Of a stretch of 64,000 nt of DNA, positions 17,844 to 27,118 are shown piece after piece. Made by a program: the position numbers and the translations under genes. The notes beneath the pieces are model-generated. The model did not search any database and was not told the origin of the DNA. It worked only from the letters and a program-made list of their open reading frames with translations. Each line of letters starts with the position of its first letter. The stretch's first letter is position 1. Source of the stretch: Muribaculaceae bacterium Isolate-037 (Harlan) (GTDB lineage: Bacteria; Bacteroidota; Bacteroidia; Bacteroidales; Muribaculaceae); the NCBI GenBank assembly GCA_003762615.1, contig RIAZ01000004.1, positions 124,001-188,000 of the forward strand, written 5' to 3'.

Positions 17844-17880
17844 AAGGAAGTCAGTTCGACTTCCTTTTATTGTTTCAAAT
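17830..17880. terminator. Perfect 23-bp inverted repeat acting as bidirectional terminator of dnaA and the TPR gene
   Basis: 17830-17852 is the exact reverse complement of 17858-17880, with a 5-base loop. The arms include the last codons and stop of dnaA on one strand and the stop of the TPR gene on the other. T-rich segments occur on both strands. Confidence 0.85.
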
Positions 17881-20064
17881 TTCATACTTGACTTTTTCAA
17901 TGACAAGATTTAAATCAGAAGCATTCCCTCCGGCATTTATGATATATGGTAAATCTTCAGAAATGGATGATTCAAACTTATCGATATTGAATTCTTTTGA
18001 ATTTAGAGATTCCCGATAGCACTTGACTGCCATTTTAAAGTTACCTGCTAAGAAATATGAATGTCCGGCATTAAGATGATCCTGAGAAGAGGCTATTCCA
18101 AGATCTACAATTCTGGAATAAGCAGCAATGCTTTTTTCAAAGTTCCGATTAATCATCTCGGCCCAGGCAAGAGCTCTAAGTGTGGCAGGCTTATCCGGTC
18201 GGATATAATCGGCGTGGTAATAGTGGGTTATAGCACTTGCTGTATCCCCATTTTCCAAGAGAGAATTTGCGGCACTCATCAATAGACTATAGTTCTCAGG
18301 ATCAGAATTAAGAGCCTTTGTGTAGTATTCAGCAGCTTCATCAAATCTTCCGAGAATTTTATATGTAACTGCGAGTTGCTTAATGAGCCATTTGCTGTCA
18401 GGATTGAAGAGTTCGGCTTTGCGATACCATTTGATGGCTTCCGCCATATTCCCAAGACAACTGTAGCAGTATCCAATTTTTTGGAAGATAAGATGATCTG
18501 CAGGATTCTCTTTCTCCATCAGCATCAGCATAGGCAGGGCTTCCTTATAATATCCTCTTTTAAAATAGAATTCGCCGACAAGATTGACCATCTCCATTTC
18601 GGTGAGGATATCTTTGATGTATGGTAGCGATTGGAAATCAAGAGGATTACTGAATGGATCATTGAAATCATCTTTTTCCCGGAATAGTTTGAAGAAACGA
18701 TAAATGTCGCGCACGTATCTTGTCACTTCAGAATCAAATTCGGGCACGCTTGATTTTAGATTACGATCGGCGATAGCCTCCTTTAGCTGTTCCATCTGCC
18801 CATTCATTTTCTCAGTCATCATTTTGCGTTGTTCTTCTGGAAGCTTACCTAAAGAGAATGCGAAAGAATATTTGTCGGAATTACACATGACACCTTCCAT
18901 ATCCAGCATGTCGGTCAATCCCCCAAGATTATTTAAGGCATCAGAGATCTCATTATGCTGTATGGAGAAAGGAAGGAACCAGTTTGATACTGTGTTGAAA
19001 AAGGGAAAACTTTTTAGATTTGAGAAAGCCACCATCATAACATCGCCGCCCTCAAGCTGCATTTCTGTCAATTCCTTTAGTTTGTCTCCAATGCCATTTT
19101 TATTGAGCAATTCCTCCCATTCAGGATTAACGTCGAGCATTTCCATGTCGGATTCTTCAGAAATATCCTTTAGCTTATGCAGAATTTCGGGACGAAGTTT
19201 CATAAGTTCGGGAAGCACTTCATTCTGCATTTTTGCAGAGATTCTTTCAGTGTCGCGAGTGCGTATTATATTCATTATCACTTCTCTCAGCCGTTGATAC
19301 GTGATAATAGAGTCTTGCCATAGAGATAGGCGGGTCCTTATTTTTGCATCAGTCTTCACACGTTCTGGATTAGCCGCGACTACAATAAGAATTGCAACAA
19401 GAGCACGTGCCGATATTTTTTGATTTATGTCGGCCTCATATATATCGATCAGAGCGGTCAATGCATTCCTATCATAAAATGATAAGTTTCCCAGCATAAG
19501 GGCAGATATTATCTGGGCTTTATAGCTGAATGGTAAGTCGGAGTTTATGACTTCATCAGAAAGGAGATTATAATCCAGATGTTTCTCTCCAAACATAGTC
19601 CAAATAAAATTGAATATGGCGGAAAGTGTATCATCAAATTTTTTCTGGAATACTCTTGCACTGTCGGTGCCGCCAGCAAGCAGATATTCAGGATAAATTT
19701 GATGAATTTCATTGATAAGGCTTTTAAGATTCTCCTTGCGAATGTTTATGAAGCGTTTTGTAGATGAATATATATCAGAACTGTCTTTGATTACAGCATC
19801 TCGTAATAGCCTGTCGTTTAAAGAATGAAGTTCATCTTTTATACCAGAAAGCACATCATTCCTGCCATTGTCCTGATATCCCTCTATAAGATAATGGATC
19901 ATATATTTGTAGGTGTCCTCAAGTCGATTGAGGCTGTCAGCGATAGCTGGTTCAGTATTAGAGGAAATCATTTCCCTCATAGTTTTAAAGACTATGTGCA
20001 GACTTCCCTTTTCAATGAGAGAGTAGAGCTTTGTATGTATGGAATTATACTTTCCGGATGCCAT
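17875..20064 (-). CDS. Large TPR-repeat protein, function unknown
   Basis: About 729 residues from the ATG at 20064 (MASGKYNSIH); the upstream in-frame ATG at 20115 adds a hydrophobic stretch and is less likely. No signal peptide, so probably cytoplasmic. The N-terminal 480 residues are helical without a recognised domain. About residues 500-710 contain at least five consecutive TPR motifs (for example YKILGRFDEAAEYYTKAL and LGNMAEAIKWYRKAEL), which usually mediate protein-protein contacts. It is convergent with dnaA and shares its terminator. I would not assign a partner or pathway. Confidence 0.82.
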   Translation of the reverse strand: MASGKYNSIHTKLYSLIEKGSLHIVFKTMREMISSNTEPAIADSLNRLEDTYKYMIHYLIEGYQDNGRNDVLSGIKDELHSLNDRLLRDAVIKDSSDIYSSTKRFINIRKENLKSLINEIHQIYPEYLLAGGTDSARVFQKKFDDTLSAIFNFIWTMFGEKHLDYNLLSDEVINSDLPFSYKAQIISALMLGNLSFYDRNALTALIDIYEADINQKISARALVAILIVVAANPERVKTDAKIRTRLSLWQDSIITYQRLREVIMNIIRTRDTERISAKMQNEVLPELMKLRPEILHKLKDISEESDMEMLDVNPEWEELLNKNGIGDKLKELTEMQLEGGDVMMVAFSNLKSFPFFNTVSNWFLPFSIQHNEISDALNNLGGLTDMLDMEGVMCNSDKYSFAFSLGKLPEEQRKMMTEKMNGQMEQLKEAIADRNLKSSVPEFDSEVTRYVRDIYRFFKLFREKDDFNDPFSNPLDFQSLPYIKDILTEMEMVNLVGEFYFKRGYYKEALPMLMLMEKENPADHLIFQKIGYCYSCLGNMAEAIKWYRKAELFNPDSKWLIKQLAVTYKILGRFDEAAEYYTKALNSDPENYSLLMSAANSLLENGDTASAITHYYHADYIRPDKPATLRALAWAEMINRNFEKSIAAYSRIVDLGIASSQDHLNAGHSYFLAGNFKMAVKCYRESLNSKEFNIDKFESSISEDLPYIINAGGNASDLNLVIEKVKYEI

Positions 20065-20301
20065 ATTAATAATTATTAAAGACTGAATAAAATTGAGGTA
20101 TAAGTGGTAGCTCAACCTTATAAAATGTTAAAAAAGATTTTATAAATATTGTTTTTATAAAGTTTCGCGAACATGCCATATACACGCATATACCTATAAC
20201 AAATGTCGTGCCGAAAAGTATTGCCATGTAAAAAAACATATAAGTTTTATGAAAAACTATAGATTTATCCGTAATTAGTCGCTATTCTCATGAAAAAAAA
20301 G

Positions 20302-20309
20302 TAACTTTG
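20302..20309 (+). promoter_or_regulatory. -7 promoter box of the DUF4293 gene
   Basis: TAACTTTG is an exact TAnnTTTG match, 38 bases before the ATG at 20348. The rest of the 280-base interval back to the TPR gene is AT-rich and shows no ORF or strong hairpin. Confidence 0.6.
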
Positions 20310-20347
20310 TAGTCAGAAATTAAAAATAGACAAAATCCCAGTAAACA

Positions 20348-20815
20348 ATGGTAATTCAAAGATGGCAATCTCTCCTTCTATTGGTGGCAGCGGCAGTTAT
20401 GGGATGTTTCTCATTCTGTTCGTTAGGACAGATTCAGACAGCCGATTTCACTTATAATTTTACGAGCATGGGCTTCTATCAGGAAGGCATACCGACAAAC
20501 GGAGTCAGCGCACAGATATTCCATACGTGGTATTTGTTTGCGGTGACATTTACAAGCATGTTGCTTCTGTTGATTGACATATTCCTTTTTAAGAACCTTC
20601 CACTTCAAAAAAAGGTGTGTCTCGTATCGCTGTTGTTCATAATCGCCTCATCTGCAACAGTGGCATATCTCGGTTATCAGAGTTTTCCTGGTGGAGAAAT
20701 TGGTTGGTCTTCAGCAATTATCTGTCCGTTGATAGCTATTGTAGCAACAATCTCAGCATACGGATTGATGCAGAAAGATCATAATCGTCTTAAGGCGGTA
20801 GACCGTATACGGTGA
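20348..20815 (+). CDS. DUF4293 family membrane protein
   Basis: Small inner-membrane protein of 155 residues, a family I know from Bacteroidetes only. It starts MVIQRWQSLLLLVAAAVMG, characteristic of the family. Four hydrophobic helices: about 7-25, 54-75, 86-105 and 115-135. A basic cytoplasmic tail (KDHNRLKAVDRIR) ends it. Forty-three bases separate it from proS, so the two may be co-transcribed. No function is known to me. Confidence 0.85.
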   Translation: MVIQRWQSLLLLVAAAVMGCFSFCSLGQIQTADFTYNFTSMGFYQEGIPTNGVSAQIFHTWYLFAVTFTSMLLLLIDIFLFKNLPLQKKVCLVSLLFIIASSATVAYLGYQSFPGGEIGWSSAIICPLIAIVATISAYGLMQKDHNRLKAVDRIR

Positions 20816-20858
20816 TCAAATATAATTAAAAACAATAAACGTTTCGACCACATACGTC

Positions 20859-22340
20859 ATGGCAAAAGAATTAAAAGATCTCACAAAGCGTAGTGAAGAT
20901 TATTCAAAATGGTATAATGAACTCGTAGTAAAGGCAGATCTTGCCGAGCAAAGTCCGGTAAGAGGGTGTATGGTCATCAAACCTTATGGCTATGCCATCT
21001 GGGAAAAGATGCAGCAGACTCTTGATAAGATGTTCAAGGAAACCGGAGTCCAGAATGCCTATTTCCCCTTGCTGATACCCAAATCCTTCCTTTGCCGTGA
21101 GGCAGAGCATGTAGAAGGCTTTGCAAAAGAATGTGCGGTAGTAACCCACTACCGATTGAAGAATGCACCGGACGGAAGTGGAGTCATTGTTGATCCGGCG
21201 GCAAAGCTTGAGGAAGAATTTATTGTGCGTCCTACTTCAGAGACGATAATCTGGGGAACTTATAAGAATTGGATTCATAGCTACCGTGACCTTCCTCTCC
21301 TGATTAACCAATGGGCGAATGTAATGCGTTGGGAGATGCGTACAAGAATGTTCTTGCGCACGTCAGAATTTCTCTGGCAAGAGGGTCATTGTGCTCATGC
21401 TACAGCTGAGGAGTCAGAGAAGAGGACAGTGCAGATGATCAATGTATATGCAGAATTTGCAGAGAAATATATGGCAATGCCAGTCATTATTGGGGTCAAG
21501 TCTGAGAATGAACGTTTTGCCGGAGCTGTGAATACATATACAATAGAGGCGATGATGCAGGATGGAAAGGCTCTTCAATCAGGCACATCACACAATTTGG
21601 GTCAGAATTTTGCTAAGGCATTTGATGTGACCTTTATGAATAAGGAGAACAAGCCAGAATATGTATGGGCAAATTCCTGGGGTGTTTCTACCCGTCTTAT
21701 GGGAGCCCTCATTATGACCCATTCGGATGATAATGGTCTTGTGCTCCCGCCACATCTTGCGCCGATACAGGTGGTGATTGTGCCGATATATAAGAATAAT
21801 GATCAGCTTTCGGAGATTTCAAAGGCGGTTGATCCTATTGTCGCAGAGTTGAAGAAACGAGGAATCAGTGTCAAGTATGATGATGCAGATAATCGTCGTC
21901 CCGGATTTAAGTTTGCCGACTATGAATTGAAGGGTGTGCCTGTGCGTCTTGCAATCGGAGCCCGTGATCTTGAGAATGGTACAGTGGAAATCATGCGCCG
22001 AGACACGCTTGAGAAGGAGACCGTTTCTCTTGATGGTATTGAGGATCGTATAGAAAAAGAGCTTGAAGATATTCAAAATTGTCTGTATAATAGAGCTTTG
22101 AAACTTAGAAATGAGCATACCTACGTGGTTGATTCTTATGACGAGTTTAAGGAGAAAATAGAGAATGGCGGCTTCTTCCTTGCTCATTGGGATGGCACTG
22201 TGGAGACAGAGGAGAGAATCAAAGAAGAGACAAAAGCTACGATCCGTTGTATTCCTCTTTCAGGAGAAGAGGAGGAGGGAGTCTGCATGGTTACAGGAAA
22301 ACCCTCGAAAAGACGTGTCATAATTGCGCGAGCATACTAA
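20859..22340 (+). CDS. proS: Prolyl-tRNA synthetase, short (archaeal/eukaryote-like) type
   Basis: Charges tRNA-Pro with proline; class II synthetase. 493 residues, lacking the INS editing insertion of the long bacterial form, as usual in Bacteroidetes. Class II motifs are visible: motif 2 around [22 protein letters not shown] (written here in parts as [11 protein letters not shown] and SEFLWQEGH), and the motif 3 region near [13 protein letters not shown]. The anticodon-binding domain begins near [10 protein letters not shown], and the C-terminal domain ends [15 protein letters not shown] strong terminator follows. Confidence 0.97.
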   Translation: MAKELKDLTKRSEDYSKWYNELVVKADLAEQSPVRGCMVIKPYGYAIWEKMQQTLDKMFKETGVQNAYFPLLIPKSFLCREAEHVEGFAKECAVVTHYRLKNAPDGSGVIVDPAAKLEEEFIVRPTSETIIWGTYKNWIHSYRDLPLLINQWANVMRWEMRTRMFLRTSEFLWQEGHCAHATAEESEKRTVQMINVYAEFAEKYMAMPVIIGVKSENERFAGAVNTYTIEAMMQDGKALQSGTSHNLGQNFAKAFDVTFMNKENKPEYVWANSWGVSTRLMGALIMTHSDDNGLVLPPHLAPIQVVIVPIYKNNDQLSEISKAVDPIVAELKKRGISVKYDDADNRRPGFKFADYELKGVPVRLAIGARDLENGTVEIMRRDTLEKETVSLDGIEDRIEKELEDIQNCLYNRALKLRNEHTYVVDSYDEFKEKIENGGFFLAHWDGTVETEERIKEETKATIRCIPLSGEEEEGVCMVTGKPSKRRVIIARAY

Positions 22341-22352
22341 ATCAAAATATGT

Positions 22353-22400
22353 AAAAAAAGTCTTTTTGTCTTTTTTATAAAGGGCAAAAAGACTTTTTTT
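22353..22400 (+). terminator. Terminator of proS
   Basis: AAAAAAAGTCTTTTTG pairs with CAAAAAGACTTTTTTT around an AT-rich loop, ending in a long T run. Confidence 0.9.
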
Positions 22401-22497
22401 ATTATTTTTAAAACTTTTGAAGCGTAAGGATTGTTAATAGAATAGAAGGAAGTATATCCTAATGTATTTCTTTTATATGCAACTAACGAGTATCATC

Positions 22498-24681
22498 ATG
22501 AATCTAAGGGATAAACTCATTATTTTAAACATAATTGCAACAACTTCAGTGAGTGCTTATTCTGCGCCGTTGAGCGTGGAAGAGTATTGTGCACCAGGGG
22601 TTTCAGCACCTTTGGGAATAAAAGCCATAACTCCTCTTGCGGATGGAGAGACTTATGCTGCCATTAGTAATGATGGGCAGTCAATTGAAAAGTACAGCTA
22701 CAAGACGGGACAGAAGACTGGCGATTTATTCAGTATATCCGGAATAAAAGGGGATCTGAAGATTTCGGATTTCGTGGGTTATGAAATCAGTGACAATGGA
22801 AGAAAGATATTGCTATGGAATAATGTCAATAAAATCTATAGGCATAGTTTCACTGCTGATTATTACGTCTACGACACAATGCGCTCGACGCTTGCGAAAG
22901 TAAGTGAGAATGGTCCTCAACGAAATGCCACGATGTCGCATGATGGCAGACTTGTGGCATATACACGAGACAATAATGTGTACGTATCCAATATAGATTA
23001 TAAGACGGATATTGCCGTAACGAAAGATGGAGTGGTAAATCAAGTAATCAATGGCTCTCCGGATTGGGCGTATGAAGAGGAATTCAGTGTCACTAATACG
23101 ATGCGTTGGAGTTCGGATGACTCAGTGCTTGCATTCATGCGTTTTGATGAGACGAAAGTGCCTACATATACTTTTGATGATTACCGTAGCTATTGTGATA
23201 ATGATCCTTTGGGAGATCTTTATCCTGAACGCTATAGTTATAAATATCCATTAGCAGGTTTTCCCAATTCTGTTGTCAGTGTACATGCATATAATGTGGA
23301 TAATCGTGTGACAAAAAAAATGGACTTGCCGATAACAGATACCGACTATGTGCCTTCACTTGAATTTGATGGTAAGGGAGAGCGACTGATGGTCATGCTT
23401 TTGAATCATGATCAGAATCATTTGCGTATTTTTAGCGTACATCCCGGCTCTACAGTTGGTAAGCAGATTTATTCAGAAACATCATCAGCATGGCTGAGTC
23501 CTTATGCATATCAGATGGTGAATTATGGTCCTACCTCCTTCATAATAGGAAGTGATCGCAGTGGGTTCCGTCATCTTTATGAATATGACTATACCGGCAC
23601 ACAAAAACGACAGCTGACCAAAGGTGATTTCTACGTAACAGATTACTATGGTAAGGATTCTCGTACAGGTATACATTATATGCAGACAACCTCGTTGGGA
23701 GCCATCAATCGTAATATTGCATCGGTAGATAGCAAGGGAGTCTTCAAATTGCTTAATAAAGAGGAGGGCACCGCCTCTGCAGTATTCAGTAGGAATTATT
23801 CATATTATCTACAGACCTATAGTAGCGCAAATGTCCCTACACAATATAAGCTATTCAATTCACGCAGTATAAAACTTGCAGATGTGCAGTTGAATAAGGA
23901 ATATGCAAATAAGTATTCAGACGTGCCACGTATGGAATTCTTGAAAGTAAAGAATGCTGTTGGAGAAGAGATGGATGCTTATATAATAAAGCCTGTTGGA
24001 TTTGATTCTTCAAAGAAATATCCTTTGGTGATGAGCCAATATAATGGACCGGAATCACAAGAAGTTAAAAACCAGTGGAAAATGGGATGGCAATTCTATT
24101 TTGCCTCTAAGGGTTATGTTGTGGCATGTGTGGACGGAAGAGGCACAGGTTTTCGAGGCAGGTCGTGGAGTGATGCTGTATATAAACAACTTGGTATAGT
24201 GGAGACAGAAGATCAGATTGCCGGAGCAAAGTATTTTGCAGGCCTGCCGTATGTGGATTCTTCTCGGATAGCATGCTTTGGTTGGAGCTATGGAGGCTAC
24301 ATGACGCTTATGGAACTTGGTTCAAAGCAATCACCTTTCAAAGCCGGAGTTGCAATGGCTCCCGTGACCGATTGGCGATTCTATGATTCTATTTATACGG
24401 AGAGGTATATGCTTACACCCGGACAGAATGCCACTGGTTATAATATGTCATCGGCGTTGTCATATACATCAAATGTCAAAGGGAGACTATTGATTATGTC
24501 TGGCACAAGTGATGATAACGTGCATTTTTATAATACTCTGAAATATGCCTCTAAATTAAATTCAGAAGGAGGGATATTCGATATGATGGCTTATGCCGGC
24601 TTTGAGCATAGCCTCGGTATGTGCAATGCACGTGTACAGCTTTATCGTAAAGTGCTTGATTTTCTTAATAAGACATTGTAA
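22498..24681 (+). CDS. Dipeptidyl-peptidase IV-type S9 serine peptidase, exported
   Basis: Removes N-terminal dipeptides, typically X-Pro, in the periplasm. The ATG at 22498 (MNLRDKLIILNIIATTSVSAYS) gives a proper signal peptide and is preferred to the in-frame ATG at 22462. Residues about 40-470 form the beta-propeller (DPPIV_N). The alpha/beta-hydrolase domain follows, with nucleophile Ser in GWSYGGYM (about 597 of 727), Asp in SDDNVHF and His in FEHSLG (about 704). The propeller segment GSPDWAYEEEF carries the double-Glu motif that binds the substrate amino terminus in DPP-IV. No neighbour suggests a dedicated pathway. Confidence 0.93.
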   Translation: MNLRDKLIILNIIATTSVSAYSAPLSVEEYCAPGVSAPLGIKAITPLADGETYAAISNDGQSIEKYSYKTGQKTGDLFSISGIKGDLKISDFVGYEISDNGRKILLWNNVNKIYRHSFTADYYVYDTMRSTLAKVSENGPQRNATMSHDGRLVAYTRDNNVYVSNIDYKTDIAVTKDGVVNQVINGSPDWAYEEEFSVTNTMRWSSDDSVLAFMRFDETKVPTYTFDDYRSYCDNDPLGDLYPERYSYKYPLAGFPNSVVSVHAYNVDNRVTKKMDLPITDTDYVPSLEFDGKGERLMVMLLNHDQNHLRIFSVHPGSTVGKQIYSETSSAWLSPYAYQMVNYGPTSFIIGSDRSGFRHLYEYDYTGTQKRQLTKGDFYVTDYYGKDSRTGIHYMQTTSLGAINRNIASVDSKGVFKLLNKEEGTASAVFSRNYSYYLQTYSSANVPTQYKLFNSRSIKLADVQLNKEYANKYSDVPRMEFLKVKNAVGEEMDAYIIKPVGFDSSKKYPLVMSQYNGPESQEVKNQWKMGWQFYFASKGYVVACVDGRGTGFRGRSWSDAVYKQLGIVETEDQIAGAKYFAGLPYVDSSRIACFGWSYGGYMTLMELGSKQSPFKAGVAMAPVTDWRFYDSIYTERYMLTPGQNATGYNMSSALSYTSNVKGRLLIMSGTSDDNVHFYNTLKYASKLNSEGGIFDMMAYAGFEHSLGMCNARVQLYRKVLDFLNKTL

Positions 24682-24794
24682 AATAGGAATATAGTCAAAA
24701 GAGCAATCTTATAATCGGTAATTGTAAATTTGATTGCCAATGGATATTGGATTTGTTCTTAATATAGCATAATTGATAAAGATCAAATTGCCGT

Positions 24795-26147
24795 ATGAAC
24801 GATTTTAATAAAGTAAACAGCATGCAGCTGTATAATTTATGGAAAAATTTGACAGTCGGATTGGTGACTGTCATAGCAATGATGACGTTCTCAAAATTGC
24901 TGCCGTTTTATTTCTCACCTGTGATAGCCATTATAGGTGCGGCATTTCTTTATGTCTATCTTTTTGGGACAAAGATGTCGTGGGGGTCATCATGTATGAT
25001 CATCCCTTACGCAATGATGTATAGTCAGCTTGCCTATGCATTCGTTACTATATTATTAAATGTGCTTTATGCGTGGGGTGTCAAGATGATACCATCTGAA
25101 ATTATATTTTTTAAAAATCCCTTTATTCCATCGCTGGTGTTTAATCCAGTCACGTTTATAGTATTGGTTATAATGTTGGTTCGTCGGCATTCTCTTCATC
25201 TTTGCGTGAATTGTCGCTTAAGGAATGGGGATTCTTTTGAACGAGGAATTCTTGGAAATATCCTGGAATCAGAGGCAAGACTTCAGTTGAAGAATCTTGC
25301 TATAATTTTTGGATTATTATCAGTGCTTGTATGGAGTTACTATCTAGTATTCTATGTTAATATCAATATTAATGCAAGAGACTGGTATATATTCACCTGG
25401 CTTACGATAATCTGCATAATAATGGATGTGCTTTATTTTGTGTCAAGATATTATAATCTGTATCTTGACATGAAGGAGAACAATGAGATTATCACTCCGG
25501 AAGAACTTAATGATATGACTGCGAAAACGTATCTTAGGTATTATGTCGTATGTGGCAATAATATTTATGTCGATTCACATGCCATAGATCCAAAGGCTGT
25601 ATATAAAGAGGTGATAGACACTCCATTCTTTACGAAGCGTTCGATGAATGGTATTACTGCCGACGAGGTTAAACGTACTATAATTAATATGACCGGTTAT
25701 AGCAACGGTGAGCTTAGGTTTTTCTTCGGTAGGAAATCTGCAGATATGAGTAAGCATAGTATTTTGCGTTATTTCTATTTCCTTGACGGAGATATAGAGG
25801 ATTATCAGGATATGAATGTGGATGGTGAGTGGATGGATTATGAGAGGATAAAATATTTGTATTCACATAATCCTGGTAAATTGTCAGAGATGTCTGTGGC
25901 AGACACTACACGTCTTGCAACAATTATGCTTACCGAGAAGACGTTTGATGAGAATGGCTTCCGAAAATCTAAAATCAGGCTGTATAATCCATCGTTCAAT
26001 CTATATGATGTAAGAAAATCAAATATAGATTTTCAAGATGACAAATGGATTGAGATTTCAATGTTTAATTCAGACGTCCCATTATTTCGGTTAAAAAGAT
26101 GGTGGAGAAGATTGACCGGATCTGCCAGAAATAATTCATGGCAATGA
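24795..26147 (+). CDS. Unknown membrane protein, overlapping miaA
   Basis: Not recognised by name. 450 residues. The N-terminal half has about six hydrophobic helices in two blocks (about 17-125 and 168-220). Between them lies a short loop with two cysteines, LCVNCRLRNGD, resembling a rudimentary zinc-binding knuckle; with only CxxC this is not enough to claim metal binding. The C-terminal half (225-450) is soluble, rich in Tyr/Asp/Arg, and ends in a basic segment. The last 10 bases overlap the miaA start, suggesting translational coupling. Homologues probably exist in other Bacteroidales. Confidence 0.75.
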   Translation: MNDFNKVNSMQLYNLWKNLTVGLVTVIAMMTFSKLLPFYFSPVIAIIGAAFLYVYLFGTKMSWGSSCMIIPYAMMYSQLAYAFVTILLNVLYAWGVKMIPSEIIFFKNPFIPSLVFNPVTFIVLVIMLVRRHSLHLCVNCRLRNGDSFERGILGNILESEARLQLKNLAIIFGLLSVLVWSYYLVFYVNININARDWYIFTWLTIICIIMDVLYFVSRYYNLYLDMKENNEIITPEELNDMTAKTYLRYYVVCGNNIYVDSHAIDPKAVYKEVIDTPFFTKRSMNGITADEVKRTIINMTGYSNGELRFFFGRKSADMSKHSILRYFYFLDGDIEDYQDMNVDGEWMDYERIKYLYSHNPGKLSEMSVADTTRLATIMLTEKTFDENGFRKSKIRLYNPSFNLYDVRKSNIDFQDDKWIEISMFNSDVPLFRLKRWWRRLTGSARNNSWQ

Positions 26148-27055
26148 AATTGGTGACAATCATCGGACCTACTGCATCTGGAAAGACAAGTAGAGCAGTA
26201 GAGATTGCAAAGAAGCTTAAGGGGGAAATCATCAGTGGAGATTCTCGTCAGGTCTATAGGAATATGGATCTCGGTACGGGGAAAGATATTGAAGAGTATG
26301 GAGATATACCTTACCATCTTATAGATATATGTAATGCAGGGGAAAAATATAATCTGCATCGCTATTTGAAGGATTTTCAAATAGCGATGCATTCCATACG
26401 TCTGAGGGGTAAGAATCCGATTTTATGTGGAGGTACAGGCTTGTATGTTGAATCCGCACTTAGTGGAATAACCATGCCTGATGTGCCTGAGAATAAAGAA
26501 CTGAGACAACAACTCGCGGACTGTAGTCTTGAGAAACTTACAGATATATTAAGAGGCTATAAGGAATTGCATAATATCACAGATATCGATACGGTGAAAC
26601 GTGCCATACGGGCAATAGAGATACAGGAATATTATCGGAATAATCCTTATGAGGCATGTGAAGCTGATAGAAGACATGCGAAACCTATAGATTCTGTCAT
26701 AATAGGTATTGAAATATCTCGAGAAGATAGGCGTAGGCGTATATCGGAGCGACTTGATTCAAGATTGCAGGCAGGTATGATTGATGAAATCAGGAATTTG
26801 ATAGATATGGGAGTGTCTCCGGATGACTTGATTTATTATGGGCTTGAATATAAGTTTCTCACGTTGCATGTGATAGGTAAGTTGTCGTATGAAGAAATGA
26901 GACGGCAGCTTGAGATTGCGATACATCAGTTTGCGAAGCGTCAGATGACGTGGTTTAGGGGAATGGAGAGGAGAGGTTTTACAATAAATTGGCTACCATA
27001 TAATTTGCCGTCGGAAGAATTCCTATATAGGGTTGAATCTCTTCTGATTGAATAA
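26138..27055 (+). CDS. miaA: tRNA dimethylallyltransferase MiaA
   Basis: Transfers the dimethylallyl group to N6 of A37 in tRNAs reading codons that start with U. 305 residues. P-loop GPTASGKT is at the N-terminus, followed by GDSRQVYRNMDLGTGK. The segment LCGGTGLYVES and the C-terminal FAKRQMTWFRG are family hallmarks. The start overlaps the upstream membrane-protein gene by 10 bases. A perfect 16-bp inverted repeat lies inside the coding region (26355-26391), encoding LHRYLKDFQIAMH. Confidence 0.97.
   Translation: MAMKLVTIIGPTASGKTSRAVEIAKKLKGEIISGDSRQVYRNMDLGTGKDIEEYGDIPYHLIDICNAGEKYNLHRYLKDFQIAMHSIRLRGKNPILCGGTGLYVESALSGITMPDVPENKELRQQLADCSLEKLTDILRGYKELHNITDIDTVKRAIRAIEIQEYYRNNPYEACEADRRHAKPIDSVIIGIEISREDRRRRISERLDSRLQAGMIDEIRNLIDMGVSPDDLIYYGLEYKFLTLHVIGKLSYEEMRRQLEIAIHQFAKRQMTWFRGMERRGFTINWLPYNLPSEEFLYRVESLLIE
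26355..26391 (+). repeat. Perfect 16-bp inverted repeat inside the miaA coding sequence
   Basis: 26355-26370 (TGCATCGCTATTTGAA) is the exact reverse complement of 26376-26391 with a 5-base loop. In mRNA this is a very stable hairpin about 220 bases after the miaA start codon. Confidence 0.9.
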
Positions 27056-27058
27056 TAG

Positions 27059-27095
27059 ATACGCCTGCATCATTTTAAGGATGCAGGCGTATTTG
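27059..27095 (+). terminator. Terminator of miaA
   Basis: ATACGCCTGCATC and GATGCAGGCGTAT form a perfect 13-bp stem with an 8-base loop. The T tail is short. It lies between miaA and the convergent ABC permease gene. Confidence 0.85.
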
Positions 27096-27118
27096 ATATT
27101 ATGAGGAATAATAATGTT

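Noticed and set aside
17875..20115. Upstream start of the TPR protein at 20115
   Set aside because: The extra 17 residues are hydrophobic and atypical, and the ATG at 20064 gives a plausible soluble N-terminus.
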